Positions 53,398 to 62,260 of a stretch of 64,000 nucleotides of DNA are shown one piece after another. How positions within the stretch are numbered: position 1 is the first letter of the stretch; each line of letters starts with the position of its first letter. The notes below the pieces were generated by a model, which saw nothing but the letters and a program-made list of their open reading frames with translations, searched no databases and was not told where the DNA came from. Source of the DNA: Amycolatopsis solani (lineage in GTDB: Bacteria > Actinomycetota > Actinomycetes > Mycobacteriales > Pseudonocardiaceae). Made by a program: the position numbers and the translations under genes. The stretch covers positions 806,001 through 870,000 of the forward strand of contig NZ_JAWQJT010000001.1 in NCBI RefSeq assembly GCF_033441515.1, written 5' to 3'.

Positions 53398-54017
53398 CCC
53401 GCCGGCCCGGGGTGGAAGCGGTCCGAAGCGAAGGCCGCGGGGTCCAGCAGCGCGGGGTCCATCGGCAGGTGCGTGACGCCGGGGACGCGGACGAGCTCCG
53501 CGGCGGCGGCGTCGAGCGCTGACGACCGCGCCGACAGGACGTCACGCAGAGGGCGCGGCAGCGCCGGGAAGCGGGACATCGGCGGCACCCCGGCCAGGAC
53601 GACGTCGACCGGGCCGAGCCGCCGCCGGAGCTCGACGACGAGGGCGAGCAGGTCGCGGCGGTAGGCCGGGGCGGTCCGGAGCTCGATGGTGTCGTTGACG
53701 CCGAGGGCGACCACGACCAGGTCGGCCGGGCGGATCAGCGGGACCAGCTCGGCGCGGACGGTCCTCGCGTTGGCGCCGGTCCGGCCGACCGCCTGCCAGC
53801 GCACCGCCCGGCCGTCGCGGGCGAGCTCGCGGGCGAGGCAGCCGGTGAGCGCTTCCTCGTGGTCCGCCGCGCCGACGCCGTCCACGGTGGACTCGCCGAG
53901 GACGGCCAGGCGGAACGGTTCGCCGTCACCGGGGACGAGCCCTTCGGTGGGCCCGGCGGCGCCCGGGAGGCGCGGGGTCGTCCGCTTGACGTAGACGGCT
54001 TGGGCGATGAGAACCAT
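53355..54017 (-). CDS. SGNH/GDSL hydrolase
   Basis: A 220-residue SGNH-fold esterase. Block I is FRLAVLGESTVDGVGA (GES instead of GDS; Ser nucleophile), block III is VALGVNDTIEL (Gly/Asn), and block V is DRFHPGPAGYARWA (Asp/His). No signal peptide is convincing, although the N-terminus MVLIAQAVYVKR is mildly hydrophobic. No SD site at ATG 54017. Substrate unknown; family members act on acyl or acetyl esters. Confidence 0.85.
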   Translation of the reverse strand: MVLIAQAVYVKRTTPRLPGAAGPTEGLVPGDGEPFRLAVLGESTVDGVGAADHEEALTGCLARELARDGRAVRWQAVGRTGANARTVRAELVPLIRPADLVVVALGVNDTIELRTAPAYRRDLLALVVELRRRLGPVDVVLAGVPPMSRFPALPRPLRDVLSARSSALDAAAAELVRVPGVTHLPMDPALLDPAAFASDRFHPGPAGYARWAQTLADHIG

Positions 54018-54043
54018 GACGGGATTAGACCAGCGGAGCGAAG

Positions 54044-54535
54044 CTAGGAGGCGTTCTTCTCTTCGCGCAGCTTGTGCCAGCGCTCGTACATGGCATTGAG
54101 CTCGACCAGCATGAACGACAGGAAGTCGCGCATCTCGGCGAGCCGCTTGCCGGCCGGGGTGTCTTCGCCGAGTGCGTCGATGCCGTTGTCGGCCGCGTCG
54201 CGCCACATGATGATCATGCGGTCGCGCTTGAGGAAGGTGGCGTACCAGAGGTCGTCGTAGAGGCGGTAGTGGTCGCGGCGCTCGCCGGGCTCGCGTTCCT
54301 TGGCGACCAGGCCGATCTGTTCGAGGAAGCGCACCGCACCCGAGATCGCGGCCGGGCTGACCGACAGCTGGGACGCCAGGTCGGCGGCGGTCAGCCGGGC
54401 GTCGTCGGCGGTCATCAGCGCGGCGAACACCCGCGCGGGCATGCGCTGCATCCCGATTTGCGAGAGCACGAGCCCGAGGCTCTCGACGTACCGGCGGACG
54501 GCGTCCTCATCTCGCTTCGTGTCAGGCGTCGTCAT
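54044..54535 (-). CDS. MarR/GbsR-type transcriptional regulator
   Basis: A 163-residue winged-helix regulator. SLGLVLSQIGMQRMPARVFA starts the N-terminal dimer helix; LTAADLASQLSVSPAAISGAVRFLEQIGLV is the HTH; the wing is KEREPGERRDHYRLYDD. The C-terminal helices follow. ATG 54535 has GGGAGG upstream. It is divergent from the ABC exporter operon and very probably represses it via TTCACAA-CT-TTGTGAA at 54593-54608. Confidence 0.88.
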   Translation of the reverse strand: MTTPDTKRDEDAVRRYVESLGLVLSQIGMQRMPARVFAALMTADDARLTAADLASQLSVSPAAISGAVRFLEQIGLVAKEREPGERRDHYRLYDDLWYATFLKRDRMIIMWRDAADNGIDALGEDTPAGKRLAEMRDFLSFMLVELNAMYERWHKLREEKNAS

Positions 54536-54592
54536 CGGCCCATCCTCCCGTAAGCCCCCAGCAAGATCACTCAATCTAGACATTTTCTTAAC

Positions 54593-54621
54593 TTCACAAC
54601 TTTGTGAAACCAGTGTAGCTT
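54593..54621 (+). promoter_or_regulatory. Promoter with overlapping palindromic operator, leaderless transcript
   Basis: TTCACA (54593-54598) and TAGCTT (54616-54621) are spaced 17 bp. The perfect palindrome TTCACAA-CT-TTGTGAA (54593-54608) covers the -35. The ATG at 54629 is about 7 nt after the -10 and has no SD, so the mRNA is probably leaderless. Confidence 0.65.
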
Positions 54622-54628
54622 CCGAAGC

Positions 54629-55525
54629 ATGGAAAACGCCATCGCGATCACCGGCCTGCACAAGTCGTTCGGCCGGACTAAGGCCTTGGACGGCCTTGAT
54701 CTGCTGGTACCCGCTGGGGAGGTGCACGGCTTCCTCGGCCCGAACGGCGCCGGGAAGTCGACCACCGTCCGGGTGCTGCTCGGCCTGCTCCACGCGGACT
54801 CGGGGGAAGTTCGGCTGCTCGGCGGCGATCCCTGGAAGGACGCCGCGAGCCTGCACCGCCGCCTGGCCTACGTGCCCGGCGACGTCAACCTCTGGCCCAA
54901 CCTCTCCGGCGGCGAGGTGATCGACCTGCTCGGGCGCCTGCGCGGCGGGCTCGACGAGAAGCGCCGCGCCGACCTGATCGAGCGGTTCGACCTCGACCCG
55001 AAGAAGAAGGGGCGGACGTACTCGAAGGGCAACCGGCAGAAGGTCGCCATCGTCGCCGCTCTCGCCTCGCGGGTCGACCTGCTGATCCTCGACGAGCCGA
55101 CGTCCGGGCTCGACCCGCTGATGGAGGCGACGTTCCAGTACGCCATCCAGGAAGAGCGCGAGCAGGGCCGGACCGTGCTGCTCTCCAGCCACATCCTCGC
55201 CGAGGTCGAGGCCCTCTGCGACAAGGTCAGCATCATCCGCAACGGCCGCACGGTCGAGTCCGGCACGCTCGCCGAACTGCGCCACCTGACGCGGACGTCG
55301 ATCACCGCCGAGCTGGCCGGCCCGCCGAACGGGCTGACGAAGCTCGCCAACGTCCACGACCTCAAGGTCGAGGGCAACCGCGTCCGGTTCGACGTCGAGA
55401 CGCGCTCGCTCGACGAGGCCCTGCGCCGGCTCACCGAGGTCGGCGTGCGCAGCCTGGTCAGCCAGCCGCCGACGCTGGAAGAGCTGTTCCTGCGGCACTA
55501 CACCACCGAAGCGAGCGCGAAATGA
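54629..55525 (+). CDS. ABC exporter ATPase
   Basis: A 298-residue ABC ATPase of the CcmA/DrrA type. Walker [11 protein letters not shown]; signature YSKGNRQKV, diverging from LSGGQ; Walker [15 protein letters not shown]-loop [13 protein letters not shown]. The C-terminal ~80 residues are a DrrA-like regulatory extension ([16 protein letters not shown]). It drives the permease encoded immediately downstream, with an ATGA overlap. Drug or antibiotic export is inferred from the permease type. No SD precedes its ATG. Confidence 0.92.
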   Translation: MENAIAITGLHKSFGRTKALDGLDLLVPAGEVHGFLGPNGAGKSTTVRVLLGLLHADSGEVRLLGGDPWKDAASLHRRLAYVPGDVNLWPNLSGGEVIDLLGRLRGGLDEKRRADLIERFDLDPKKKGRTYSKGNRQKVAIVAALASRVDLLILDEPTSGLDPLMEATFQYAIQEEREQGRTVLLSSHILAEVEALCDKVSIIRNGRTVESGTLAELRHLTRTSITAELAGPPNGLTKLANVHDLKVEGNRVRFDVETRSLDEALRRLTEVGVRSLVSQPPTLEELFLRHYTTEASAK

Positions 55526-57159
55526 CCGCGACCCTCGCGCGCGCCGAAGCCGAAACCGCGCCCGCGCACGAGCTCGCGGGCACCTGGCACCTCACCCGGC
55601 TCGCGCTGCGCCGCGACCGCGTGGTCCTGCCGGTCTGGATCGTGCTGCTCAGCGTCGTCCCGGCCAGCACGGTCAACACGTTCACGCAGTTCTACCCGAC
55701 GGTGGCCGACCGGCTCGCGCTGCAGGCGGGCGCCAACGCCAACCCGTCGTACGCGCTGCTCTACGGGCCGCCGTTCGACCTGACCACGGCCGGCGGGTTC
55801 ATCGCCTGGCGCATGTGCGGGTTCCTGGCGCTGCTCACCGGGCTGATGGCGGTCTTCACCGTCACCCGGCACACCCGCGCCGAGGAGGACACCGGCCGCG
55901 CCGAGCTGCTGGCGTCCGCGGTCGTCGGCCGGTACGCGGCGCTGACGTCGGCGCTGCTGGTGGCCGGCGGCGCGAGCGTGCTGATCGGGCTGGTCCAGGC
56001 GGGCAGCCTGACCGGCGCCGGGCTGCCCGCGGCCGGTTCGGTCGCCTTCGGGGCGGCGGAAGCCTTGGCGGGGCTGGTGTTCACGGCCGTCGCCGCGGTC
56101 GCCGTCCAGCTCGCCGAGTACTCGCGCACCGCCAACGGGATCGGCACCGCCGTGGTCGGCGCCGCCTTCCTGCTGCGCGGCGCCGGGGACTCCACTGTGG
56201 ACGCCCGCTGGCTGTCGTGGCTGTCGCCGATCGGCTGGGTGCAGCAGGTGCGCGCCTTCGCCGGCGACCGCTGGTGGGTGCTCCTGCTGCCCGTCGCGTT
56301 CGCGCTCGTCGTCGGCGCGCTCGGGTACTGGCTGCTACCCCGCCGCGACGTCGGTGTCGGCATCCTGCCGCCGCGGCCGGGTCCCGCGCGGGCGGCACCC
56401 GGCCTGCGGTCGCCGCTCGCGCTCGCCTGGCGGCTGCACCGCGGCCCGCTGCTCGGCTGGCTCATCGGGGTGGCCGTGGTCGGCGCGGTGTTCGGGTCGA
56501 TCGCCAGCGGCATCGGCGACCTCGTCGGGTCGAGCCCGCAGGCGCAGCAGATCTTCGAGCGGCTCGGCGGCAGCCACGCGCTGACGCAGGCGTTCCTCGC
56601 CGCGATGGCCGGGATGTTCGCCATGGTCGCGTCGCTGTACGGCGTCCAGGCGGCGCTGCGGATGCGCGGCGAGGAAACCGCGATCCGGCTCGAGCCGGTG
56701 CTGGCCACCAGCGTCGGCAAGCTGCGCTGGGCGGGCAGCCACCTGGTGTTCGCCTTCTTCGGCACGGCGTCGCTGCTGCTCGTCGGCGGGGTCTTCATGG
56801 GCCTGGCCAACGGCCTGCGCACCGGCGACGTCGGCGGCTCGATCGGCGACACCCTCGCCGGGATGCTCGTCCAGCTGCCCGCGGCCTGGGTGGTGGTCGC
56901 GCTCGCGGTGGCGATCTTCGGCCTGCTGCCCGCGTACTCCGCCGCGGCGTGGGCGGTGGGCGCGCTGGCGCTGCTGCTCAGCCTGTTCGGCCCGGTGGTG
57001 AACCTGCCGCAGGCGGTGCTGGACGTCTCGCCGTTCCAGCACCCGCCGAAGCTGCCCGGCCAGGAGTTCGCGGCGACGCCGATCGTCTGGCTGCTCGCGG
57101 TCGCGGCCGTCGCGCTGGGGGCCGGGCTGGCCGGCTGGAAGCGCCGGGACGTCGGTTAA
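55522..57159 (+). CDS. ABC exporter permease (polyketide-antibiotic exporter type)
   Basis: A 545-residue permease with about 12 helices in two halves, resembling COG3559/TnrB3-type exporters of antibiotics. The N-terminal half begins [20 protein letters not shown], the second half [20 protein letters not shown]. Conserved loop residues [13 protein letters not shown] and [15 protein letters not shown] mark equivalent positions. ATG 55522 overlaps the ATPase stop by 4 bp. The pair is under MarR-type control. Its stop overlaps the convergent lipoprotein by 4 bp. Confidence 0.88.
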   Translation: MTATLARAEAETAPAHELAGTWHLTRLALRRDRVVLPVWIVLLSVVPASTVNTFTQFYPTVADRLALQAGANANPSYALLYGPPFDLTTAGGFIAWRMCGFLALLTGLMAVFTVTRHTRAEEDTGRAELLASAVVGRYAALTSALLVAGGASVLIGLVQAGSLTGAGLPAAGSVAFGAAEALAGLVFTAVAAVAVQLAEYSRTANGIGTAVVGAAFLLRGAGDSTVDARWLSWLSPIGWVQQVRAFAGDRWWVLLLPVAFALVVGALGYWLLPRRDVGVGILPPRPGPARAAPGLRSPLALAWRLHRGPLLGWLIGVAVVGAVFGSIASGIGDLVGSSPQAQQIFERLGGSHALTQAFLAAMAGMFAMVASLYGVQAALRMRGEETAIRLEPVLATSVGKLRWAGSHLVFAFFGTASLLLVGGVFMGLANGLRTGDVGGSIGDTLAGMLVQLPAAWVVVALAVAIFGLLPAYSAAAWAVGALALLLSLFGPVVNLPQAVLDVSPFQHPPKLPGQEFAATPIVWLLAVAAVALGAGLAGWKRRDVG

Positions 57160-57626
57160 CGCACCCGCAGTTCGCCGCCGGCTCCCACCAGGAGCTGGGC
57201 TTGCGGCCCCGCCTTCCCGCAGGCGGGGCCGTTCGGCTCGCTGAACGACGGCGTCACCTCGACGCCGTGCGGCTTGCCGTCGTCGAACCGGACGGTGACC
57301 CGCACCGGCTCGGCGGGCAGGCCCGGGACGTCGGCGAAGCCGTGCAGGCCGCCGGTCGGGACCATCGACGCGCCGCAAGCGGCGTCCGGCCCGGTCCCGG
57401 TGCACGCCGTCGCCCCGGCCGCCGTCTCGGGGAAGAGCTCGACCTGGCGCGTGACGCACTGGCCGCCCCAGCAGGCGTCGAGCGTGGCGCGGGTGATGCC
57501 GGCCGGGTCGGGGACGGACAGGCCGATGCCGACCGGGGTGCCGATCGCCGTGCAGGCGACCTCCGGCTCCGCCCCGCACCCGGCCGCGGCGAGCAGGACC
57601 ACGGCGATCCACGGAATCCTTCGCAT
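57156..57626 (-). CDS. Hypothetical lipoprotein
   Basis: A 156-residue lipoprotein with a short signal peptide and lipobox VLLAAAGCGA. The remainder has six more Cys (VACTAIG, DACWGGQC, TACTG, AACG, ACGK), suggesting three disulfides, and a beta-rich pattern (VRVTVRFDDGKPHGVEVTPSF). No SD site at ATG 57626. Function unknown. It converges on the exporter permease. Confidence 0.7.
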   Translation of the reverse strand: MRRIPWIAVVLLAAAGCGAEPEVACTAIGTPVGIGLSVPDPAGITRATLDACWGGQCVTRQVELFPETAAGATACTGTGPDAACGASMVPTGGLHGFADVPGLPAEPVRVTVRFDDGKPHGVEVTPSFSEPNGPACGKAGPQAQLLVGAGGELRVR

Positions 57627-57664
57627 GACGGCCAGACGGGATCGGCGGCCGGTCGGTTGCACCG

Positions 57665-57988
57665 TCAGTCGCGCCAGCCACTGGTCAGCGGCTGCCCCGG
57701 CGACGTCGAGGTCGGCGTGACCGAGGTCGGCGTCGAGGTCACCGTGACCTCCACCCGGCTCGTAGTGGTCGTCGGCGACGGCGTGTCGACCGAGGTGACG
57801 GTGGACGGCGGCACCGACGCGGTCACGGTGACGGGCACAGCGGACACGGTGCTGGGCGGCGGCGTACTGACTTCGGCGGGCTGGGGCGCCGACCGGCCGG
57901 CGATGAGCAGCGCGGCCACGAGCAGCCCGCTGGCGAAGCCCGCCAGCCCGGTGACCGCGGCGGAACCCCAGGTAGGTCGGCCACTCAT
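57665..57988 (-). CDS. Single-pass membrane protein with Thr/Ser/Pro/Val-rich tail
   Basis: A 107-residue protein with one helix (VTGLAGFASGLLVAALLIAG) and an extracellular low-complexity tail rich in Thr, Ser, Pro and Val (VTVTASVPPSTVTSVDTPSP). ATG 57988 has GAGGGGGT upstream. It lies 38 bp upstream of the hypothetical lipoprotein, with which it may be co-transcribed. Likely cell-wall spanning or O-mannosylated; no function assigned. Confidence 0.65.
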   Translation of the reverse strand: MSGRPTWGSAAVTGLAGFASGLLVAALLIAGRSAPQPAEVSTPPPSTVSAVPVTVTASVPPSTVTSVDTPSPTTTTSRVEVTVTSTPTSVTPTSTSPGQPLTSGWRD

Positions 57989-58060
57989 GCGGGCACCCCC
58001 TCGCCACGCGCAGCGCAGGTACGAGGACTAACTCGCGTTGATCTTACTTCGTGTTACCCG

Positions 58061-59299
58061 ATGTGCCAGGTTGGAATCGTGGGGACTCGGGGGAACCGCG
58101 ACTTCCGGCGACTGTGGCTCGCCGACCTCGCCAGCCAGTTCGGCAGCCGGATCGACGTGCTGGCGGTACCGCTGCTGGCCGTCTCCACCCTCGGCGCGTC
58201 GGTCTTCGAGGTCTCACTGCTGCGCACCGCGGAAACGCTGCCCTACCTGGTGCTCGGCCTGCAGGTCGGCGCCTGGTGCGACCGGATCCGCCAGCGCCCG
58301 CTGCTGATCGCCGCCGACGCCGGGCGCGCGGCGCTGATCGCGACGGTCCCGGTCGCGGCCCTGTTCGGCGTGCTCGGCCTGCCCCAGCTGCTCCTGGTGG
58401 TCCTGGGTGCCGGGCTGCTCGGCGTGTTCTTCGACATCGCGCACCAGACGTACGTCCCCCGGCTGGTGCCGCGCGAGCAGCTGCCGGAGGCGAACGCGCG
58501 GCTCCAGACGAACCTGTCGATGGCGGCGGTCGCCGGCCCCGGCCTGGCCGGGCTGATCGTCCAGGCGCTCGGCGCCGCGACCGCGCTCGCCGCCGACGCC
58601 GTCAGCTACCTGGCGTCGGCGCTGTGGCTGCGCCGCATCGAGACCCCGGACGTGCGTCCCGATCCGCGGCCGCGGCGGTTGCTGCGCGAGATCGGCGAAG
58701 GACTGCGAGTGGTGCGCGGCCACCGCATCCTGCTGGCGATCAGCGCGCACGGCGCGGTGTCGAGCCTCTTCCAGTCGGTGCACCTGGCGGTCGTGATCGT
58801 GTTCCTGTCCCGCGACGTCGGGCTTTCCGCCTGGGCGATCGGGCTTCTCGGCACCGCGACGCTGACCGGCGCGCTGACCGCCGGGTTCACCGCGCGACGG
58901 CTCGGCCGGTGGATCGGCCAGGCGCGGGCCCTGTGGGGCGCCGGGGTGCTGTACGGCCTGGCCTACCAGCTCTACCCGTTCACCGGCCGCGGCTTGGCGC
59001 TCGCCTGCTACGTGACCGCCGGGTTCTTCGCGACCTACGGCGTCATCGTGCTGAACGTGTTCGGGATGAGCTTCCAGCAGGCGGTCGCGCCCCCGGAGCT
59101 GCTGGGCCGGGTCAACTCGATCACCCACACGCTGATCCTCGGCGTCGTCCCGCTGGGCAGCCTGCTCGGCGGTGCACTCGCCACCGCGTTCGGGACGCGG
59201 ACGACGCTGCAGATCGCCGCCGCCGGGGTGCTCGCGTCGGCGGCCATCCTCGTGTGCTCGCCGCTGCGGAAGCTACGCGACCTCAGCCTGACCGGCTGA
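58061..59299 (+). CDS. MFS transporter
   Basis: About 412 residues with 12 helices of the MFS_3/EntS-like group. It begins NRDFRRLWLADLASQFGSRID, and the A-like loop GAWCDRIRQRPLLIAADAGRA follows helix 2-3. Homologues usually start just before NRDF, so GTG 58079 is as likely as ATG 58061; neither has a strong SD. It probably exports a drug or siderophore-like compound. It converges with a TetR gene, overlapping it by 27 bp. Confidence 0.85.
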   Translation: MCQVGIVGTRGNRDFRRLWLADLASQFGSRIDVLAVPLLAVSTLGASVFEVSLLRTAETLPYLVLGLQVGAWCDRIRQRPLLIAADAGRAALIATVPVAALFGVLGLPQLLLVVLGAGLLGVFFDIAHQTYVPRLVPREQLPEANARLQTNLSMAAVAGPGLAGLIVQALGAATALAADAVSYLASALWLRRIETPDVRPDPRPRRLLREIGEGLRVVRGHRILLAISAHGAVSSLFQSVHLAVVIVFLSRDVGLSAWAIGLLGTATLTGALTAGFTARRLGRWIGQARALWGAGVLYGLAYQLYPFTGRGLALACYVTAGFFATYGVIVLNVFGMSFQQAVAPPELLGRVNSITHTLILGVVPLGSLLGGALATAFGTRTTLQIAAAGVLASAAILVCSPLRKLRDLSLTG

Positions 59300-59833
59300 T
59301 GTGCGCAGGCCATCGACGACCACGCGGACCAAGTGTGCGCTGCCCGGCGCGTACCGCTCCACGGCGAGGCAGCCGACGATGAGGGCGCGCAGGTCGTCGC
59401 CGTCGATGTCGCGGCGGACGGCGCCGGCCGCCTGTGCTCGTTCGAGGAGCTTGGCGAAGCCCGCGCGGAAGTCGTCGCCCGCGCCGGCCTTGAAGGCGTG
59501 GCCGCTGGACTCGGCGAGCGCGTCGCAGATGGCCCGGTTGAGGGACGCCTGGCCGATGACGCGGACGAAGTAGTCGAAGAAGACCTCGCCGGGGTCGTCC
59601 GCTTCGGCGAGTCCGCGGGCTTCCTCGGCGAACTGCTGGATGCGCTCGAGGACGACCGCCTGGAAGAGCGCTTCCTTGCTGGGGAAGTGCCGGTAGACGG
59701 TGCCGGCCCCGACGCCGGCCAGCCGCGCGATGTCGTCGAGGGGCACCGCCAGCCCGTCGACGGCGAACGCCTCTTCCGCGGCGGCCAGGACCTTGGCCCG
59801 GTTGCGCCGTGCGTCCGCGCGCATCTTCTCCAT
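59273..59833 (-). CDS. TetR-family regulator
   Basis: A 186-residue TetR repressor. The HTH is MRADARRNRAKVLAAAEEAF ... LDDIARLAGVGAGTVYRHFPSKEALF. The C-terminal ligand domain is typical (AICDALAESSGHAFKAGAG). ATG 59833 has GAGGAG upstream. The 3' end overlaps the convergent MFS gene by 27 bp, so antisense interference is possible. It may regulate the MFS gene, but no shared promoter exists. Confidence 0.9.
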   Translation of the reverse strand: MEKMRADARRNRAKVLAAAEEAFAVDGLAVPLDDIARLAGVGAGTVYRHFPSKEALFQAVVLERIQQFAEEARGLAEADDPGEVFFDYFVRVIGQASLNRAICDALAESSGHAFKAGAGDDFRAGFAKLLERAQAAGAVRRDIDGDDLRALIVGCLAVERYAPGSAHLVRVVVDGLRTSAGQAEVA

Positions 59834-59951
59834 CAAGCTCTCCTCGTCGACGACCGGAACGGTCGCTCCGCATCGGCGCAAACGGGTGCGCCGTTCCGAT
59901 TCAACGTCCAGTCTTCCAGGAGAAATTCCGACGCCTCGCACCGCGGCCGCG

Positions 59952-60743
59952 TCAGGGTGTGGTCGCCTGCTGGGACGCCGGCGGGACGAACAGCCGCTCG
60001 GCCGTGCTGACCGTCCAGTCCCACACGCCCGGCACCAGGAGCACGCCGAGCACCACGAACACCGGGAAGACCAGCCGCTTCTCGACCTTCTTGCCGGTCT
60101 TGAACCGGAGGGCCTTCGGCGGCCCCAGCTCGTACCAGGTCTCGCCCGCGATCGGGATCGGGAACAGGAACGGGCAGCCGGACTCGGTGAGCGCGTCGCC
60201 GAGGCAGTGTGTCAGGCAGCCGGCCGCGACCGCGATGCCGAGCCAGCCCGAAATGGACGCCAGTTCGCCCGCGCGGTCCGGTGGGGCGGTGAAGAACCAC
60301 CACGCCACCGCGGCTCCGCTCACCGGGAGCAGCCAGTCGCCCAACGCTCCTTCGGCCAGCATCAGCCCGAAGACCACCACGCCGACGACCGCCCACGGGC
60401 CGCCGGTTTCGGTGCCCCACGACGTCAGCAGGCCCAGGCCGGCCGCGAACAGGACCGTGTGCGAAAGGTGGCGGTGCTGGCCCGTGACCTTCTCGTCGCG
60501 CGGGCCTTTCGTCAGCGCGTAGAACGCCGCCGACACACGGCGAAGCAGCCACGACAACGCGCCGGTCAGCCAGCCGAGGAGGCGGGACGCGCTCGCGCCC
60601 GGGTGGTCGAGGTCGGGCAGCAGGGCGAAGCCCGCCGTGGTGGCCGCGAAGACCACCGCTTGGTGCACCGAGCCCACCCCGACCGCGGGCGCCAGGGCCA
60701 AGCCCGCGCACCAGCCGGTCAGGGCGTGCGTCCGCCCCATCAT
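59952..60743 (-). CDS. YdjM/DUF457-like membrane-bound metal-dependent hydrolase
   Basis: About 263 residues. MMGRTHALTGWCAGLALAP opens the DUF457 (LexA-binding, membrane-bound metal-dependent hydrolase) family, followed by LLPDLDHPGASASR (metal DxDH motif), QHRHLSHTVLF (HRxxSHS-like) and CLTHCLGDALTESG (HxxxD). Five or six helices. The start is ATG 60743 rather than GTG 60764 because a G-rich site precedes it. Function unknown despite the family name. Confidence 0.8.
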   Translation of the reverse strand: MMGRTHALTGWCAGLALAPAVGVGSVHQAVVFAATTAGFALLPDLDHPGASASRLLGWLTGALSWLLRRVSAAFYALTKGPRDEKVTGQHRHLSHTVLFAAGLGLLTSWGTETGGPWAVVGVVVFGLMLAEGALGDWLLPVSGAAVAWWFFTAPPDRAGELASISGWLGIAVAAGCLTHCLGDALTESGCPFLFPIPIAGETWYELGPPKALRFKTGKKVEKRLVFPVFVVLGVLLVPGVWDWTVSTAERLFVPPASQQATTP

Positions 60744-60799
60744 CGTGCCGCCCCCCAGGTCCACGCCGAAAAATCGGTCCGCGGAACCGTAGCGGGCGG

Positions 60800-61153
60800 T
60801 CAGGCTTGGGGGTCCTCCGACACGCTCAGGTGTTCGGCCACGCCGGTGAGCTCGATCACTCGGCTCACCGCGGGGCTCGGGACGACCTCGAGCTCGACGT
60901 CCTGCTCGCCGGCCTGGCGTTGTGCGCGGAGCACCACGTTCAGCGCGGAGGAATCGAAGAAGGTCACCCCGGTCAGATCGGCCACGACCCGCTGCGCGCG
61001 CTTGTCCGCGATCAGCCCCGCCAGGGCCTCCTGCAGCTGCGGGCTGGTGAGCAGATCGAGCTCGCCGGTGACCACCACCCGGGGCTCCGTCGCGTCGGTG
61101 TCCAGCGTGATGCCGAACCCGGGCGGGGTGGCGTTCTGGTCGGCTGCGGGCAT
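60800..61153 (-). CDS. Anti-sigma-factor antagonist (STAS domain)
   Basis: A 117-residue STAS protein of the SpoIIAA/RsbV type. The phosphorylatable Ser is in VTFFDSSALNVVL; VVVTGELDLLTSPQLQEAL precedes it. ATG 61153 has GAGGAGAAA. It lies near whiB, rsbW and sigF, so it is a candidate for the partner switch controlling RsbW-SigF: unphosphorylated antagonist would bind RsbW and free SigF. The pairing is inferred. Confidence 0.85.
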   Translation of the reverse strand: MPAADQNATPPGFGITLDTDATEPRVVVTGELDLLTSPQLQEALAGLIADKRAQRVVADLTGVTFFDSSALNVVLRAQRQAGEQDVELEVVPSPAVSRVIELTGVAEHLSVSEDPQA

Positions 61154-61371
61154 GCAGTTTCTCCTCGTCAGGCGCTGCTCCTGCGCCGGGTACGCGCCTG
61201 CTGTCTCAAGCGGCAACCGTGTCACCGTGCCTTCCACAGCCCGGGGCAGAACCCCGCGCCGGACACGGTCAAGGCAACTCCGGGGCCAACCCTAACCCAG
61301 GAAGCGGCCGAGCCCGCCACGGCCGCCGCCCTTTCGTACGAGCTGTTCACGTGCGTTCGAATCCTGCCTGG

Positions 61372-61680
61372 TCAGTGGGCGCCGACGGCCTTCCGCGCGG
61401 CCCGTCGCTGGCGGAGGAACAGTTGCCGCCGTTCGATCTCACCGAGGCCACCCCAGATGCCGTACGGCTCCTGCACGGTCATCGCGTGGGTGCGGCACTG
61501 AGCCAGCACGGGGCAGGTCTGGCAGATGGCCTTGGCCCGGGACTCGCGTCGCTCCCGCGCCGAACCCCGTTCGTTGTCCGTGTGGAAGAAGAGGCTGCTG
61601 TCCGCGCCGCGGCACGAGCCGTTCAGCTGCCACTCCCACTCTTCGGCAACCACATTGGGCAGCCGGCTCACGTCAGCCAT
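61372..61680 (-). CDS. whiB3: WhiB-family regulator (WhiB3/WhiD type)
   Basis: A 102-residue Fe-S protein. The four cluster Cys are in GSCRGAD, ICQTCPVLAQC; the turn is GIWGG and the C-terminal basic tail RRQLFLRQRRAARK binds DNA. The opening MADVSRLPNVVAEEWEWQL is very close to Streptomyces WhiD and mycobacterial WhiB3, which govern septation/spore maturation and redox-linked metabolism. ATG 61680 follows AGGCGGG. It has its own SigF-type promoter (61722-61749), shared in mirror symmetry with rsbW-sigF. Confidence 0.92.
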   Translation of the reverse strand: MADVSRLPNVVAEEWEWQLNGSCRGADSSLFFHTDNERGSARERRESRAKAICQTCPVLAQCRTHAMTVQEPYGIWGGLGEIERRQLFLRQRRAARKAVGAH

Positions 61681-61721
61681 GTCGTTCCCGCCTTTCCCGG
61701 CATCAGCACGTCGATCGCTAC

Positions 61722-61777
61722 ATGCCCGCCGGTGGAGCGGATCAAACCCGGGTTTGGTTTGCTCACCCCACGGGCAT
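61722..61777. promoter_or_regulatory. Symmetric divergent SigF-type promoters
   Basis: Plus strand: GGGTTT (61750-61755), 16-nt spacer, GGGCAT (61772-61777), upstream of rsbW-sigF. Minus strand: GGGTTT (61749-61744), 16-nt spacer, GGGCAT (61727-61722), upstream of whiB. The -35s together form AAACCCGGGTTT, a perfect palindrome. Mycobacterial SigF consensus is GGTTT-N16-GGGTA, so each -10 has one change. Confidence 0.75.
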
Positions 61778-61843
61778 CTCGCGACCGGGCGTGAACAGGA
61801 CACCGCCGACCCCTGGAGCGCGAGTGCGGAGAAAGGAACAAAC

Positions 61844-62260
61844 GTGGAGGACAACGCCCCGCTCGTCCCGGAAGGCGCGCAGGTCATCGAGGTGCGGACG
61901 GCTGCGATCCCGCACGTCGTGCCGACGCTGCGGACCATCGTGGCCGACATCGCGATGCGCCAGGACTTCGACCTCGACGCGGTCGAGGACCTCCGGATGG
62001 CGGTGGACGAAGCGTGCTCGCTGCTGCTCCCCGCCAGCGCGGACGGAAAACTCACCTGCGTGTTTTCGTGGAACGGGCCGCGCATCGAGGTATCGGTCTC
62101 GGTGTTTTCGGACTCCCCGGACCACGAGGACGACACCGGACTTTCCTGGCAGCTGCTGACCGCGCTCGCGACGACGGCCGAGCGCACCATCACGCCGGAG
62201 GACGGCCGCTACCTGTCCCGGGTCGACCTGGTCCGGGAAAGCCAGGTGGCGGACTCGTGA
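61844..62260 (+). CDS. rsbW: Anti-sigma-F factor RsbW/UsfX
   Basis: A 138-residue GHKL-type anti-sigma factor. The N-box is FDLDAVEDLRMAVDEACSLLL, very like mycobacterial UsfX (RsbW), in which the N-box Asn is also altered; the G-boxes are weak. GTG 61844 has AAAGGA upstream. Its stop overlaps the sigF GTG by 4 bp, the usual anti-sigma/sigma order. It sequesters SigF and its own transcription is probably SigF-driven (feedback). Confidence 0.88.
   Translation: MEDNAPLVPEGAQVIEVRTAAIPHVVPTLRTIVADIAMRQDFDLDAVEDLRMAVDEACSLLLPASADGKLTCVFSWNGPRIEVSVSVFSDSPDHEDDTGLSWQLLTALATTAERTITPEDGRYLSRVDLVRESQVADS

Noticed and set aside
57665..57988. An adhesin or surface-layer repeat protein.
   Set aside because: The Thr/Ser/Pro/Val tail is low complexity with no true repeat unit.
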